This document shows positions 1 to 13,448 of a DNA stretch of 64,000 bases, piece by piece (position 1 is the first letter of the stretch; each line of letters begins with the position of its first letter). This DNA is from Hyperoplus lanceolatus (Eukaryota; Chordata; Actinopteri; Uranoscopiformes; Ammodytidae). Under the pieces are notes generated by a model. It ran no database searches and had not been told where the DNA came from. It saw nothing but the letters and a program-made list of their open reading frames with translations. The position numbers and the translations under genes are program-made. Location of the stretch: positions 20,267,001 to 20,331,000 of the forward strand of contig CM049407.1 of assembly GCA_026929865.2 (NCBI GenBank), read 5' to 3'.

Positions 1-3000
1 GCCCCAGTTTTGTTTTTGTTTTAGCTTTGTTTTGTTTCTTGTGTATTTATAGCTTATTTTCTTAATCATTTTGTCTTAGTTATTTATTTCACTTTTTTTT
101 TTGTATTCCTTGTCTGTTTATGTGAGGGAGGGGGAGGGGGAGGGGGAAGGGAGAGTGTTGTGTATCTTTGTATGTGTTTACTTATTAATTTTTTTTTGTC
201 CATGAATATAAAACTATAAAACCACCAAAAAAAAAGTTTCAAACTGACCATTCCGCTTACTGAACCTTTAATAGTAATGTGACGATGGCGAAACAAAGGA
301 AACTTTGATTTAGTGGCATTCTATAAACACAAGCTTTTCCGGTCTGCCTGCCGTGAATCATTTTTGTCTGAGTTGGCGGGGATTCAGACCTGAGCAATGG
401 CATTAATATAAACAGTATAAAAAGCTATCTTTGAACTGATGCTCTCGTTTGTTGTCACAGGTCATTTATGATTATCCAAGTAAAAATTAGAATGTTTCAT
501 AAACATTTAAAAGTTCCTTGTAGCCTCTTTAGTGAAACTGCCTCTCTTTTCAATGGTAAGATGAAAAGATTGATACCATTCTTATATTGCTACAATGTAT
601 ATGATGCCAGCCGAGAGAAATAAATCAGCCTCCCAGCTCCTCTTAGGCTCAATAATTAGCATGTTTTATCTATTTTTGTAATCGATTAAAAAATGTAAGT
701 GGTGACGTGTCATACAGAGGTTTCTGTACTATTTATTGTTCTGGTGCGAACACTTCCTGCAGCCTCTGCTGGTTGCCTGGCAACCTCACAGTGATTTGAT
801 GACTTTGTTTGAGTCTGACTTTGTGCTTTGCTGCTAAGTGTTTATTTGTGAGCTTAGAGTTGCTGGCAGGAGAGAGCCCCTGTCTCCAGTTGTTGTGCGA
901 AAAGAAGCCTTTTTCCCAAAACATCCATCTTGGGTTCAATTTTGCAAATTTTTTTGAATTTTCTAAATGTAGCCTAATATTCTAACAGATAACAATCCCA
1001 TAAAAGGTGTGCCCTGACTCCTGACAAACATGCTTGCAAAAATATCATTGGCCAGATGCCAAACACTCAACTAGCAAATGAGAAATTCAGTTCGAAACAC
1101 CTATAATGATGTATCTAACCATTCATATATTTGACACAGTGTGTGGACAAGGAAACTTTGACACACTCGAACCTTTCATAACATCTACTTCATCACCATC
1201 ACCAAAGTACTGGAAAGTTATTCATCTGGTGCTCTGTCAGGCATGTTGCAATCCTGTGACAGAACATGACTGCTGCTCTAACAGACTAACAGGTATGTCT
1301 GCCTTTAAACCAAAATCCTTCAAAAAATGATTGCATTCTGCCAGGCCGACCTGCAGGCAAGGAACCATTTCAGTCAGCATGTGGGCTTTTGCACACAAGT
1401 TAGGACCAAAACAAACTCAATCCAACCCTCACTCACAACCAATCAGTCACCTGAGGTAAAAACCTGGCCCTGCTTCAGCCCATCACGCTGTAGTGTAAGC
1501 TCGACAGTCCAAGGGACCAGACAGATGCTACCCTTAGTTTGACCTGTCCTCTATTTTGCAACTGTTACTACGGGAGTCCTCTCATCCCCTTTGTGACTCA
1601 TTCTATATCACTATCACCTGCTCTAAACTCGTCCAATAATATATTGCCGTTATGCTGGATATTCAGAATCAGGCTCAAAATGCAGCTTGTGAATTTAAAA
1701 TATGGAGAGAAACAAACCTGGGAGCGGATTTATTTTGCACATTAATCCTAAAATTAATTTGCATTTTAAAGTGTGTCAGTGGTAAGAGAAGAAAGGAGAT
1801 TATTTTAATAACCCCCTAAATATGTGCATCACTGAACCAGAAGTCACTATTTTCAACTTTGGGTTAGAAGGGGCTCTTTGCTCCTCTTTGTGCACTACTG
1901 GTGTGTGCCGAATGCGCGACAATATTGTATTGTGCAGTGAAATGCCTGTGGCAGATGAGAATGGGAAGGAGGAGGAGGAGGAAGATGTAGAGGCTGATGT
2001 ATGACTCCGGGCCAGGGATGGAACGCACATGAGAGGCATGCAGGAATGTTTAATGAATACTTTTCTTTTGACCTCATTTTGATGTTTTGGCCGTAAAAAA
2101 AACATTTATAACGTCAAAAGGTCAATTAATAACATCAAAAGGTCTCATAGGGACTTAAACCTAAACGGCATTTTTCTTTAGCTGCTTTTTTATTTTTTTT
2201 TACTAAACAACAGAAAAACAATAAACAAATGGGACATAAGAAAACCCCAGATAAACTCATTTATACATACATCCCCAAGACACATCGCACACTTTGGATT
2301 CTCCTCCTCAGCCTTGTACAAGCTGAGTGGCCACTAAATTTTTCATCGGCGTGCAACCAAAAATATACTATACAAAAAACGCTTTCCCTGTTCCCCCCCA
2401 CCCCCCCCTTGCTCTGTGCTACCAGGGACACAGCCATGGGCAACAACAAACTTGTGTTGATGCTCAGTGTTTGTCTCAACTGTACACCTTTTTATGCCAA
2501 CAAATGAATCCAGCTTTGTCGGTAGGTGTGTGCATAAAGTAAACATCTGCAAAATGTGTGGATCTGGAATATTTCAAAATGTGGAGAGCTGCCAACAACA
2601 TAAAGACAACACTTAGCATTAGCTCTCCGGGATCAAAACAACAGACGCCCAGTGAATGACCTCCTAGTTCCCATCTCCTACCACAGCTTGCCCTTGCCTT
2701 CATCATCTTCTGCTGAAATCTGCAGTAACCAAGGTGACCCACTGCACTTAGCATTCATGAACACTTAACATACCCATAAGCCCTCATAGGAAACACTGGA
2801 CACATTTTCATTTCAGTCTATGTTGTTCACTTTTTTCTGCTGTACACGCAGAAGGTTCAAAATGCTGTGGAAATACAACATCATTCACAGAAATAAAGAA
2901 TCACCTATAGGGCAGACTATGTCCCGAGTGTGAAACGAGAAGAGAGACAGGGAGAGGAGATGGAGACAGAAAAATTAAATCCGAAGGCAGCCATGGGCTG

Positions 3001-3335
3001 CTACATAGGAATGTGTGTATAGAATGAGCAGCACCATCACTGGATGTGGTAGGATGAAAGGGTGCACTGTGTTCCCATTTTTCTGCAGTGTTTCCTCAAG
3101 ATAGTCTGCCCTTCAGAAACATTATTCAGCTCTGTGCTCTTGTCCGTCACATTGGAAAAGGAATAATAGAAAAAAAAGGGAGAGAGAGAGATCACATCTG
3201 GAAGGGAATCGCTTTGCCCTTTGCATTTGGCTGCTAATATATTTATATATATCAGTGATTCTTGAGATGTGGGACAAAAAAGGGTGCAATGTTGAAAAAA
3301 TACAAATCCTATGTTTAGGCAAATTAAATTACATG
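1..3335. other. No gene recognised
   Basis: T-rich and A-rich sequence with short purine runs (for example a G-rich run at 124-150 and a C-run at 2394-2408). Open frames here are short, lack family motifs and are not bounded by convincing splice sites. It could be intron or intergenic DNA. Confidence 0.5.
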
Positions 3336-3337
3336 TA

Positions 3338-5576
3338 GGGGAGAACAGGGTAATCTGAGCCACTTTTTACATTTGCTCCCCTCTAAGCGAGCTAAAATGA
3401 TTTATCACTCAAATTTACACATTTCCCATTAATTCGGGATGTTTCCTAGAAATGGGCATTAGCAGAATTTTTTCAAGACAAAGGGCAGCAAAAATATGAT
3501 TGTTTTAAAAAAAGTTGTCATGTGGCTCACTTTACCCCAGCTGTGGGGTAAACTGAGACAGACCAGAAAAATCAAGGGGGTAAAGTGAACCAGCTGAGGG
3601 TAAACTGATCCACTTACTTTTTCCACTCTGAAACTACTGGCCGCATATTGAAAGTTAGACAGTAACTTCAGGCTGCAGCCCGCAATGTAAATGTTCCGCA
3701 GTAATTTTCTCCGTGAATTGTGTTATTTATGTTGGGGGATAATGCTTTGTTAGCTAGATGGAGCTCTTGTTAAACATATTGGCCGATGAGAATTATTATT
3801 TGTAGAGTGTGCGAGTCTTGAGTTGTGTTAGCAAAACAGTAGCTCTGTGGCTAACAGCTGAGCCGGAGCCTTCAGTCAGCTGAAGCAGACAGTCTAGCGG
3901 GGCGAGCAGACTATTCCCCCGTTACTAGGTCGTATCCTTGGTCGTTCCTATTTACTGGCGTACTGAACTACGTTTTAGTTACCTAAGAACCTAGTGGGTT
4001 TGCAATGACTATTCCAGTTATTAGACAAGGTCTCGGGGTTGTTGGGGAAACAAGTTGTTTTTTGTTAAACTCTTCTAGGTTGGCCGCAGCTTGACATAGT
4101 AACCGTTGCTACTGAGTGAGTTCCGACCGTGTAGCGGACTGTTTTTGGCTGTTAAAACAACATGTTGCTTCAATGAATTGCTTTATTTTTTGTAGTAGCC
4201 ATGTAATAAGCGGGATAATGTATAGTGAACGGGTCACTTGCTAGAAATAAAGACCTTCAAGCTGAACAAGAGCTGCTTCAGCTTGTCGGTCTTTATTTCT
4301 AGCAAGTGACCCGTTCGCTATACTTTATCCCTTACTTAGCCTAGCCTAGCTTTCCCATTGTACAACTTCTCCTGGGCTGAAATAGACTCATACACTCTGC
4401 AAAATGAAGCGCGGGGGTTTGGATTGAGCAATGGACCTTATGATCAGCTAGATTATACGCTGTTCCTTTTATTTGGTGATTTTTACGGGACATCAGGCCG
4501 CCGTGATTAATGTTAAACACACGTCCTTCAACTGCTAACATGGTCGCATGTTTAGAACGCAGGCTGTGGAACGTCAAACGCCCCCCTGTTCCGCAACAAC
4601 AAGCTGGAGCATTTAAACAGAGAGGCGGAACTGATTGTGTCGGGAATCTTACTACCACCGAGGTAGTAAAATTCCCGGAACAATCTCTCGCACCTTTCTT
4701 CCCTCGTTCCGCAACTGTCGCATTTAAACAGCAGGGCGGAGGGCCGAAAGGCCGGCATATTCCCGGCTTTCACTGGCTGTGTAAAAGGGGCTACAGTCTG
4801 GGGGTCAGAACACAGGACCCTTAGAGCCAGTTTGTGTCTGGGGGTCAAAGCATAGGAAAATCAGAACCAGCGAGAACAGCCTGGGACTCAGAACACAGGA
4901 GAAGACCCAACTGGATTATAACATCAACCTGTCATACTCTACAACTAGGCCTACTCTACATTCCAGCCCTGAAGGTTACAGGGAAAGATGAGAAGGTGCT
5001 CTTTCCGTGTGGTTGCCCCCCAAGTCGTCTTCCTGGTGTATTTCCTTGGCATTATGGCTTTTCTACAATGTTTATGACATTAAAATAAAACATATGTTAT
5101 GTAATATTACATTAAAATATGTTTAAGACTAAACTTAACTTGTGCCTCATGGTGGAGGAAAGTGAGACACATACAGCCCCCCACAGCATTTGGCTCACTT
5201 TCCCCCACCACCACAATTTGAGAAAAAACTACCTCTCTTAGCATTTCAGGCTAATCTTTAGCTAATATCATCACATGGTTTTTATTTGTTGGTAGTTCAT
5301 CAATACGTATTATAAAAGTTTTTCTACGTGAATACATTTGCTTTGGCACAACAGTTGATTAAATTGACAGCAAGAAAATTTACTTTTACATGCAAAATAC
5401 CTATTTTGGTGAAAAAAAACATGCTTACCACAGCACCATGAGGTCCTCTCTTTCAGAGCCATTGGGAAATGAGAGGGGCTTGAAAACATATATCTCACAT
5501 GATCACAAATGTTTTCCGTTGCCTAGATACAGGGGGTGGCTCATTACCCAATGCCTCAGATTCCCCCGTTCTCCCC
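3338..5576. mobile_element. Non-autonomous DNA transposon with imperfect TIRs
   Basis: The left end starts GGGGAGAACAGGGTAATCTG and the reverse complement of the right end starts GGGGAGAACGGGGGAATCTG. A TA dinucleotide flanks each end (3336-3337 and 5577-5578), as expected of a TA target duplication. Subterminal DNA on both sides repeats short motifs of the type GGTAAACTGA or AAGTGAGcCA. No transposase frame is visible in the 2.24 kb between the ends, so it would depend on a relative for movement. I cannot name the superfamily. An internal palindrome (4208-4335) and a 15-bp hairpin with one mismatch near 4641-4675 may mark nested insertions. Confidence 0.65.
4208..4335. repeat. Snap-back palindrome, arms about 57 bp
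   Basis: The sequence from about 4208 to 4265 is followed after a spacer of roughly ten bases by its near-perfect reverse complement up to about 4335. Both arms carry CGGGTCACTTGC or its complement and AAATAAAGAC or its complement. Only a few mismatches are seen. It lies inside the TIR element at 3338-5576 and could be a small foldback element or the junction of an inverted duplication. Confidence 0.75.
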
Positions 5577-5578
5577 TA

Positions 5579-8500
5579 TGTATCCAACATATACTAAGCT
5601 ACTGCACTAAGCTTTGACACAACCTCCCAGCTTTTGTCCTTTTCATCAAAATGGGATTTTTACCTTGCCATTCCTTATCAAAATGGGCTTTTTAGCTTGC
5701 CATTCCTTATTTTGTGTCAACACCGTCAGACACCAAAAACACAAATTAATTTTCCCTTAATTTATGCCAGACCCATGAGATGTATAGTGATCACAAATAC
5801 TCACCAAGACTGACAGAGGCCACAAAAAATATTTTCAAAATGTATATGAATATACATTTTTTTGACATCTGACTATGTTGACATATATAACGTTTCCTAA
5901 ATAGAACAAATGGAGTTTTTCTAGTAGCCATTTGGTTTTCTGTTGATGATAGGTGCTAGTATGAACTATTTCAGGAAAATAAAATTATCAAAGCATTTCA
6001 AATAACTTCTTCAGAAATTGTAAGTCGCTGTTGATGTATCATGGTTGTGACACAGGACTTTCAAGATTTGGAATGTAAAATATTCTAAAACTACAACACT
6101 TATCAGAGCCTGTCTGACTCTAATGTACTCTGCAGAGGTAGAATGTGACAAGAAGTCCTTCATAGTGACAGCTGCCCCTTATTTTGTCTGATTTTCTTAC
6201 ATTTTAATAACATAACAGCAGTTAATATTGGAAGACTCACTGATATATATCTATGCTAAAAACCCAGACTGTGAAGTATAACACTGCAGGGAGAAGAGTG
6301 AGAATTAAAAAAAAAGAAAAGAAAGAAAAAACCTCCTTGCTTGTGCTCTTGCATGAGGAGGAAGAACTCCACTCTGCAGCTGCACACGCTTCACTGAGCC
6401 AGCATCCCTCTCTCTTACCGAGTTCTGATTTATTTTAGATGTGGATTACACAGCAATATTGCCTGCCTCCCTGTTAGTTTTGATCAGTTTGAAGTATCTT
6501 GCTTTTTTCTATCGGATATTTGTTTAAAACAAAAAATCAGATCATAAAAAAAAGAAAAGATCCAGACTGTTTGTCAGACATAAGTGGTGCTGCTTAGAGG
6601 CACTATGCAAGCAGGAGGACTGCATGTTTTAAACACTAAATCTTTTCAACAGCACATGACGTTCGTATCGCTTACCAAAGTGAGAAATGTCTGTTCTTAC
6701 AAGGCTCTTCTACGTAGACTGTGGACAACATGTGTCCTCTCTCTGAGCCTATTTTGTGACCCAGAGCAGCCAGACTTCACTACATGTGCTCACTGACTAC
6801 AAACTCCTGATTCCAAAGAATTGATTTGCCTATTTGAAGAAAAAAAAGCTAAAATCGTCCTAGCCTGCAGTGCTGTAGGCTGTCCCCTGCCACAACATGA
6901 TCAAGCTCATGAACTATTCAGCAACAATTAGGCAAAGCTCACTTGCCCAAAGCAAAACAGGGAATGTCTGAATGCACACTAGACATACAGTATGATTTGC
7001 CCCAAAGCCGCTCGTAGTGAGCTTGGCTCCTTTTCTAAAAATTGGATTAGAAAGGCTCCTTCGCAGAGGCTGATGAATTAAAAAAAACAGACATGGAGAC
7101 TCAGATAACCTCAAAATAAAGGTGTACTATGTAACTTTGTCAGAGAAGTGAACATTTTCTGAAGTATATTCTCATAACTGAATAAACTAAGATTCCTCAC
7201 AGGAAAATTGGATCCCGGAACACTGTTTGAAGTTAAAGAGCTTCCTGAAAAGTTACTGTTTCACTGTTGTTAACAGCAGCAGGGTCCACAGCTTTGTTTA
7301 CAACCATATTCCAGTCTAACGTTTGGTTCCAGATGCCTCAAAATAATTTCCTCTTGATTTATGTTGATAGAATTATTAAATACTAAGAATTACAGTACAT
7401 CTAGAGATAATGTAATGTAGGCTCTGCACATTTTAACAAATTCCCCTCCTCTGAAATTGCATAGTGCACCCTTAAATAATATCTATACAGAAAATATGGA
7501 AATGAAAATTCGAATCAAAACACAAAGCACAAAAAGCATTAGAATTGTCCCAGTAAGTCACGTTGATTTTATTGTAATAGACCTGCTGCTTCTTCCGACT
7601 AAAAAAGGTGGCAGCAGAAGCATTGGTGTGTGATTAGCAAAGCCAGGTATACAGAAGTGGTCTTCCAACCATTTCTGAATCATACTCCTTGTGCTCAAAG
7701 TCCTCCGATAAGGGAGTCACATGCAGCGTAAGTTGCGCAGCATGGGCACACACAAACACACACACACACACACATACATACATACATGCCCCCACACACA
7801 CAGCTCTCCCACTCACTGATCTCATTACATACAAATCATGTCTCTTGTGGCCAAGCTATTTGTGCCCCAAAGTGTTTAGCAGCATGACAGTAACTCAAAA
7901 ACAAGACATTTTGATGAAGTTAAAGAGTTAACGTGACAAAGCTAATTGTTGGGAAAACATACACACTGCATCCTTTTCTTTTATGAGAATATAACACCAC
8001 CTGGTACGTTTCTTTAAGAGTTGTTTAGTCAGACATGTCTAAGAGCATTTCAAGGGTCTGTGTGCTGTGCTGAGAGCAAGAAAACCAAGAGCAGTGGTAT
8101 AATGTGCAGGTTCGTTGGCCTTACAGGTGTGATTGGCACGTTTTCAAGCCCAGGGTCTCACTTGAGCAATTCCTATTCCAGTCATTCCTTCTGTTCAGCG
8201 CGCCGACAGTTATAGAATGATAAAAAGGCACTAACTGGGGCAAATGGCAGGTGATAGCGGGCTGTGCACTGTGGGGAGTCTGATCCTGGCAGTTTTGCTG
8301 CCTACATCGCGCCCCTGTGGTGGGGTGGGACCCGTGGCCAAAATAGCAGATAGAGAAAATATCCCTGACTTCATCCTGATGATTATGAGTGGTTTGTGTG
8401 GTTTGACTTACTTTGAACCAAAGTGGCTCCTGTCCAGAGAGTGTTACTCTTGTACAATCTCACCTCAGCCATTTCAGCTACAACCTTGCAATCAATGTTG

Positions 8501-10407
8501 ATGAACCAAAGTCTTGATATTAAACTACAGTGTTAATTTGTAGGTAATATGGCACAAAAAAAGAATGGCTAATTTTAAACATAAGAGTCAGATGTTCAAC
8601 TCCATTGATCAAATATTTATAGTTATTACAGGGCTAATGAAAAATGCAATTAAAATCATTTCTAAAGAAAGTATGGGCTTAAATGCTACATAGATTAAAG
8701 AAATCACCTAAACATCCAATATTTCTTTCATTCAAATCAGTGAGTACAGAAGATGTGTGAGTCGGAGTTCCTCAGGCTGCCACCTCAACTAGCAGCTGGG
8801 ATTTCTTTTTGGTGCAGATGAAGATTGCTCTGACATTTACAAACACACACTTAAGATTTCCCGCACTCGGATTTGCATTTCTGGAGTCGCTGTGTTCTCA
8901 CTGATTTCACACACTGCTGCTGAACCCAGAGTTTTTGACGGTTTTCCTATGACCTTTAGGGACCATTGCAGACAATGAATTACCACTGTGAGATACTTCT
9001 GCAACCATTATACTCCCCATCATTTTCCTACCCATGCATTCAGATGTCACGGTGTTGTTAAGTTTGTGGAGCATAATATGAGTTTCACTGTTTCACAACA
9101 CAAGGCTGCCAGAAAAAAAAAAAAAAACATGTAACTGCCCACTAATGATTTTTGTGAACATTATTCAAGGTCTTTTGAAGGTCTTTGGCACAAATGAAGC
9201 ACATGAGCAAGACTAAGGAAACCACCATAATATTTGGGATCGCTTTGGTGCATTTATGCATGCTGAAAAACATGTATAATTCAAAATAGAGCAACATTAT
9301 GTGCTCCTCTGATCATTTCAGATCTCGCCAATTACTGTTCTCACATAATGAAGCTGAAAAACCTTTGCTCAGGGCTTCTTGAGGGGGAAATAAGAAAAGA
9401 TGAATGACAAACAAATAAACATATGTAAACAAATTTGTTTTTTGTCCGAAAATACTATCCATGTGGAAGATACTGCAAGCGTTCAGTTGAATAGGTGGTG
9501 ATTAACATGGCTTGAGAGTGGGACCTGTGTGCCAACAAGAGAGGAGTAACTGTTGGCTCCCTTACTTGTATTTATTTTGCATGGCACCATGCAAGTGGCT
9601 TTGAACTGGTTTAATGAGAAGAAAACAGAGGGGAAATGAACAAAGATGAGTTGCCTCAAGGAAACCATTACCACACATCATTACTCCTGACTACACACAG
9701 CAATGAAGACGGCATGCTGTAAAATATGCTGGCAGTCCAGAAAGAAAGCATTTTAAAAGGGTGCATTTAATTTGAGTTTTGCTGGATAATGTGGCCTCTC
9801 ATACAATATAAAAGACATCCTCCGGTCAGACAAGGGACACACATGTATGCCCAGCCAGCCAATGACGTCCAATCACAAAGCTGCAAAATAATCCCCTCTT
9901 CCTCCCTCAGTTAGTGCAGGTTATGTCTGTCCATTAAGATTTTTCTTTCATCCCCTGCATCCATGGCATTGTATTTATTTATTTTTTAATTAGAAAGCTT
10001 TGGGACAAAAAGCAAATAGTATAACCATCTCCAAAGGAGGACAGGCAATCTATCAATATAGTCAGAAGCAGCAGAAAAAAAGTCTCAGGGGAATTAAATT
10101 CTGTTTTCCCTCCATTCTCTTGTTTACTATGAGTAAAGAGACACAAAGGACATAAGACAATGGGGGACGGTATCTAACAATGTCCAAGGCACCGATTTGT
10201 ACCCAACGCTGGTAAATGGCATACCCTTTAATCAAGGAGCCACCAGAGAGAACCTTCCACCTTTAAACCTATTTATACTTCAACACACAGTGACCGATGA
10301 CTCCAATGCCTGAAAACCTTTATTTGATCCACACAAATCTGAAGTTGATGGAAACTGTGGACATGATATTGATCTAAAAATATAAGTTCAAGTAATTAAA
10401 TCAATCT
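5579..10407. other. No gene recognised
   Basis: AT-rich DNA with a CA microsatellite near 7747 and homopolymer runs. I see no conserved coding segment or clear exon on either strand. Confidence 0.5.
7747..7786. repeat. CA microsatellite grading into CATA
   Basis: An interrupted run of CA units followed by four CATA units. It makes spurious His/Thr and Val/Cys frames. Confidence 0.85.
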
Positions 10408-10419
10408 GACCTACATAGT

Positions 10420-13400
10420 CCTCTCCGGGAACCATCACCTTACCGTGGTGGAGAGGTTTGTGTGCCCCTGTGAACCTGAGAGCTGTGTTGTCCGGAGCCT
10501 AGTGCTCCTGGTAGGGTCTCCCAAGGCAAAGTGGTCTCAGGTGAGGGGCCCGACTAAGAATGGTTCAAAAAGACCTCATGGAACAACACAAACGAGGAGG
10601 AGAGACCCTGCCCGGAGGAAGCCCGGGGCCCCCGGCTGGAGCCAGGCCCAGACAGGGGGCCCGCCTGGAGCCAGGCCCAGACAGGGGGCCCGCCTGCGAG
10701 CGTCTGGTGGCCGGGTCTGCCACGGGCACAGCCCGAAAAAGCTACGTGGCAACACACTCCTCTACAACGGATGGGCCCACCACTCATCGGAGGAACCGCT
10801 GGGGTCGGGTGCGCTGCATACAGGGTGGCAGTGAAGGGCGGGGACCACGACGGACCAGACCCGGGCGGCAGAGGCTGGCTTTGGGGACGTGGAACGTCAC
10901 CTCGCTGTGGGGGAAGGAGCCGGAACTGGTGCGGGAGGTGGAGCGCTACCAATTAGATCTGGTGGGGCTTACCTCCACGCACAGTCTTGGCTCTGGAACC
11001 GTACTTCTGGACAGGGGTTGGACTCTATTCTTCTCTGGAGTTGCCCAAGGTGTGAGGCGCCGGGCCGGTGTGGGGATACTCACGAGCCCCCGGCTGGGCG
11101 CTACTACGTTGGAGTTTACCCCGGTGGACGAGAGGGTCGCCTCCCTACGCCTCCGGGTTGTGGGGGGAAGACTCTGACTGTTGTTTGTGCGTATGCACCA
11201 AACAGCAGTTCGGAGTATTCGGCCTTCTTGGACCCTGGGGCATTCTCTGGGAGTTTCTTTTATCAGACCTTACACATCTATTTAACGGGAGAAGGGGGGA
11301 GAGACCACAAACAACACCATCTGTTTGTGAGTGGAAAAGGGGGGGAAAAGAAAGAAAAAAACAGAAAAACCCCAAAAGGGGAGGGGGGGGGAAAGGGAAA
11401 CTAGGGGGGGCCCCTTTTTAAGAGATTTTAATTTGCACCTCCTGGAGAGCTTTTTGCCCTGTGGAGGTGGGGGCTTGAAGAGTGGTCGATGTTCAAAACT
11501 TCCATTGCTGAAGCCGGCAGCAGCTGTGGTCTCAAGGTCTTAGGTGCCTCGCCAAGGGGGTGGTCGGGAAGGTCCGACTGAAGAGGAGTGTTTCGGGATA
11601 TGTTATTCCGGGGCTCCTGAGGGCGCTTGTGCGGTCGAGGCAAAGCAGTGGGTGTGGGAGAGTTGGAGAAACCATGGAGAAGGACTTTCGTGGCACCAAA
11701 GTGTTTCTGGAAGACCGTCCCCCAGGAGGGGGAAGCGGGGAACTATCCAAGTGTGTACAGTAAGGATGGGACGCTGTTGACCTCAACTGAGGAGGTAGTC
11801 GGTCGGTGGAAAGAGCACTTTGAGGAACTCCTGAATCCGACTAACACGCCCTCTATGTTGGAGGCAGAGCTGGAGGCTGATGGGGGATCATCGTCAATTT
11901 CCCTGGTGGAAGTCACTGAGGTAGTCAAACAACTCCACAGTGGCAAAGCCCCGGGGGTTGATGAGATCCGTCCAGAAATGCTGAAAGCAATGGGTGTGGA
12001 GGGGCTGTCTTGGATGACACGCCTCTTCAACATTGCGTGGAAGTCGGGTACAGTGCCGAAGGAGTGGCAGACCGGGGTGGTGGTTCCTATTTAAAAAAAA
12101 AGGGGGACCAGAGAGTGTGTGCCAACTACCGGGGTATCACACTTCTCAGCCTTCCCGGCAAAGTCTACTCCAAGGTGCTGGAAAGGAGGGTTCGGCCGAT
12201 AGTCGAACCTAAGATTGAAGAGGAACAATGCGGATTCCGTCCTGGCCGTGGAACAACGGACCAGCTCTTCACTCTCGCAAGGATCCTAGAGGGAGCTTGG
12301 GAGTTTGCTCATCCAGTCTACATGTGTTTTGTGGATCTGGAGAAGGCTTATGACCGGGTTCCCCAGGAGATACTGTGGGGGGTGCTGCGGCAGTATGGGG
12401 TGAGGGTGTCTCTTCTCAGGGCCATCCAATCTCTGTACGCTCAAAGCGAGAGCTGTGTACGGGTTCTCGGTAGTAAGTCAGACTCGTTTCCGGTGGGGGT
12501 TGGCCTCCGCCAGGGCTGCGCTTTATCACCAATCCTGTTTGTGATATTTATGGACAGGATATCAAGGCGTAGTCGTGGTGGGGGAGGGGTTGCAGTTTGG
12601 TGGTCTGAAGATCTCATCTCTGCTGTTTGCGGATGATGTGGTTCTGATGGCATCATCGGCCTGTGACCTTCAGCTCTCATTGGATCGGTTTGCAGCCGAG
12701 TGTGAAGCGGTTGGGATGAGGATCAGCACCTCTAAATCGGAGGCCATGGTGCTCAGCAGGAAACCGATGGATTGTCTACTACAGGTAGGGAATGAGTCCT
12801 TACCCCAAGTGAAGGAGTTCAAGTACCTCGGGGTCTTGTTTGCGAGTGAGGGAACAATGGAGCGTGAGATTGGCCGTAGAATCGGAGCAGCAGGGGCGGT
12901 TTTGCACTCGCTTTACCGCACTGTTGTGAAGAAAAGAGAGCTGAGTCGTAAGGCAAAGCTTTCGATCTACCGGGCGATCTTTGTTCCTACCCTCACCTAT
13001 GGTCATGAAGGCTGGGTAATGACCGAAAGAACGAGGTCGCGGGTACAAGCGGCCGAAATGGGCTTTCTCAGGAGGGTGGCTGGTGTCTCCCTTAGAGATA
13101 GGGTGAGAAGCTCAGTCATTCGTGAGGAACTCGGGGCAGAGCCGCTACTCCTTTGCGTTGAAAGGAGCCAGTTGAGGTGGTTCGGGCATCTGGTAAGGAT
13201 GCCCCCAGGGCGCCTCCCTAGGGAGGTGTTCCAGGAGCGTCCAGCTGGTAGGAGGCCTCGGGGAAGACCCAGGACTAGGTGGAGAGATTATATTTCCACG
13301 CTGGCCTGGGAACGCCTCGGGATCCCCCAGTCAGAGCTGGTTGAAGTTGCCCGGGAAAGAGAAGTTTGGGGTTCCCTGCTCAAGCTGCTGCCCCCGCGAC

Positions 13401-13436
13401 CCAATTTCGGATAAGCAAGATGATGATGATGATGAA
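10420..13436 (+). mobile_element. Nimb/I-like non-LTR retrotransposon (LINE)
   Basis: The insert is bounded by a perfect 12-bp target duplication GACCTACATAGT (10408-10419 and 13437-13448). It starts with a GC-rich 5' region common to this fish family and ends in a short GAT/ATG repeat instead of poly(A). It encodes remnants of an AP-type endonuclease (about 10880-11240) and a reverse transcriptase (about 11780-13414). The GC-rich composition contrasts sharply with the AT-rich flanks. The middle, between endonuclease and reverse transcriptase, is shortened and replaced by G-rich low-complexity sequence. The clade name is from memory of similar fish elements; placement in the I/Nimb group is likely but not proved. 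Confidence 0.85.
10560..13414 (+). pseudogene. LINE ORF2 remnant: endonuclease plus reverse transcriptase
   Basis: The endonuclease start is visible as LALGTWNVTSLWGKEPELVR near 10882, and its middle as VVCAYAPNSSSEYSAFL near 11180-11230. The reverse transcriptase shows GVDEIRPEML, CGFRPGRGTTDQLFTLARIL, VDLEKAYDRVP and GLRQGCALSPILF, and the catalytic box LLFADDVV (FADD near 12626). The C-terminal part contains SQLRWFGHLVRMPPGRLPRE and ends at 13414. The reading frame changes at least three times: near 11170, near 12095 after an A-run, and near 12585. About 100 residues between the two domains are missing or scrambled. The protein is therefore not functional. The enzyme of intact relatives would nick target DNA and copy its own RNA at the nick. 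Confidence 0.85.
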
Positions 13437-13448
13437 GACCTACATAGT

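Noticed and set aside
11145-12033. Minus-strand Pro/Ser-rich frames inside the LINE
   Set aside because: Antisense shadows of GC-rich LINE coding sequence.
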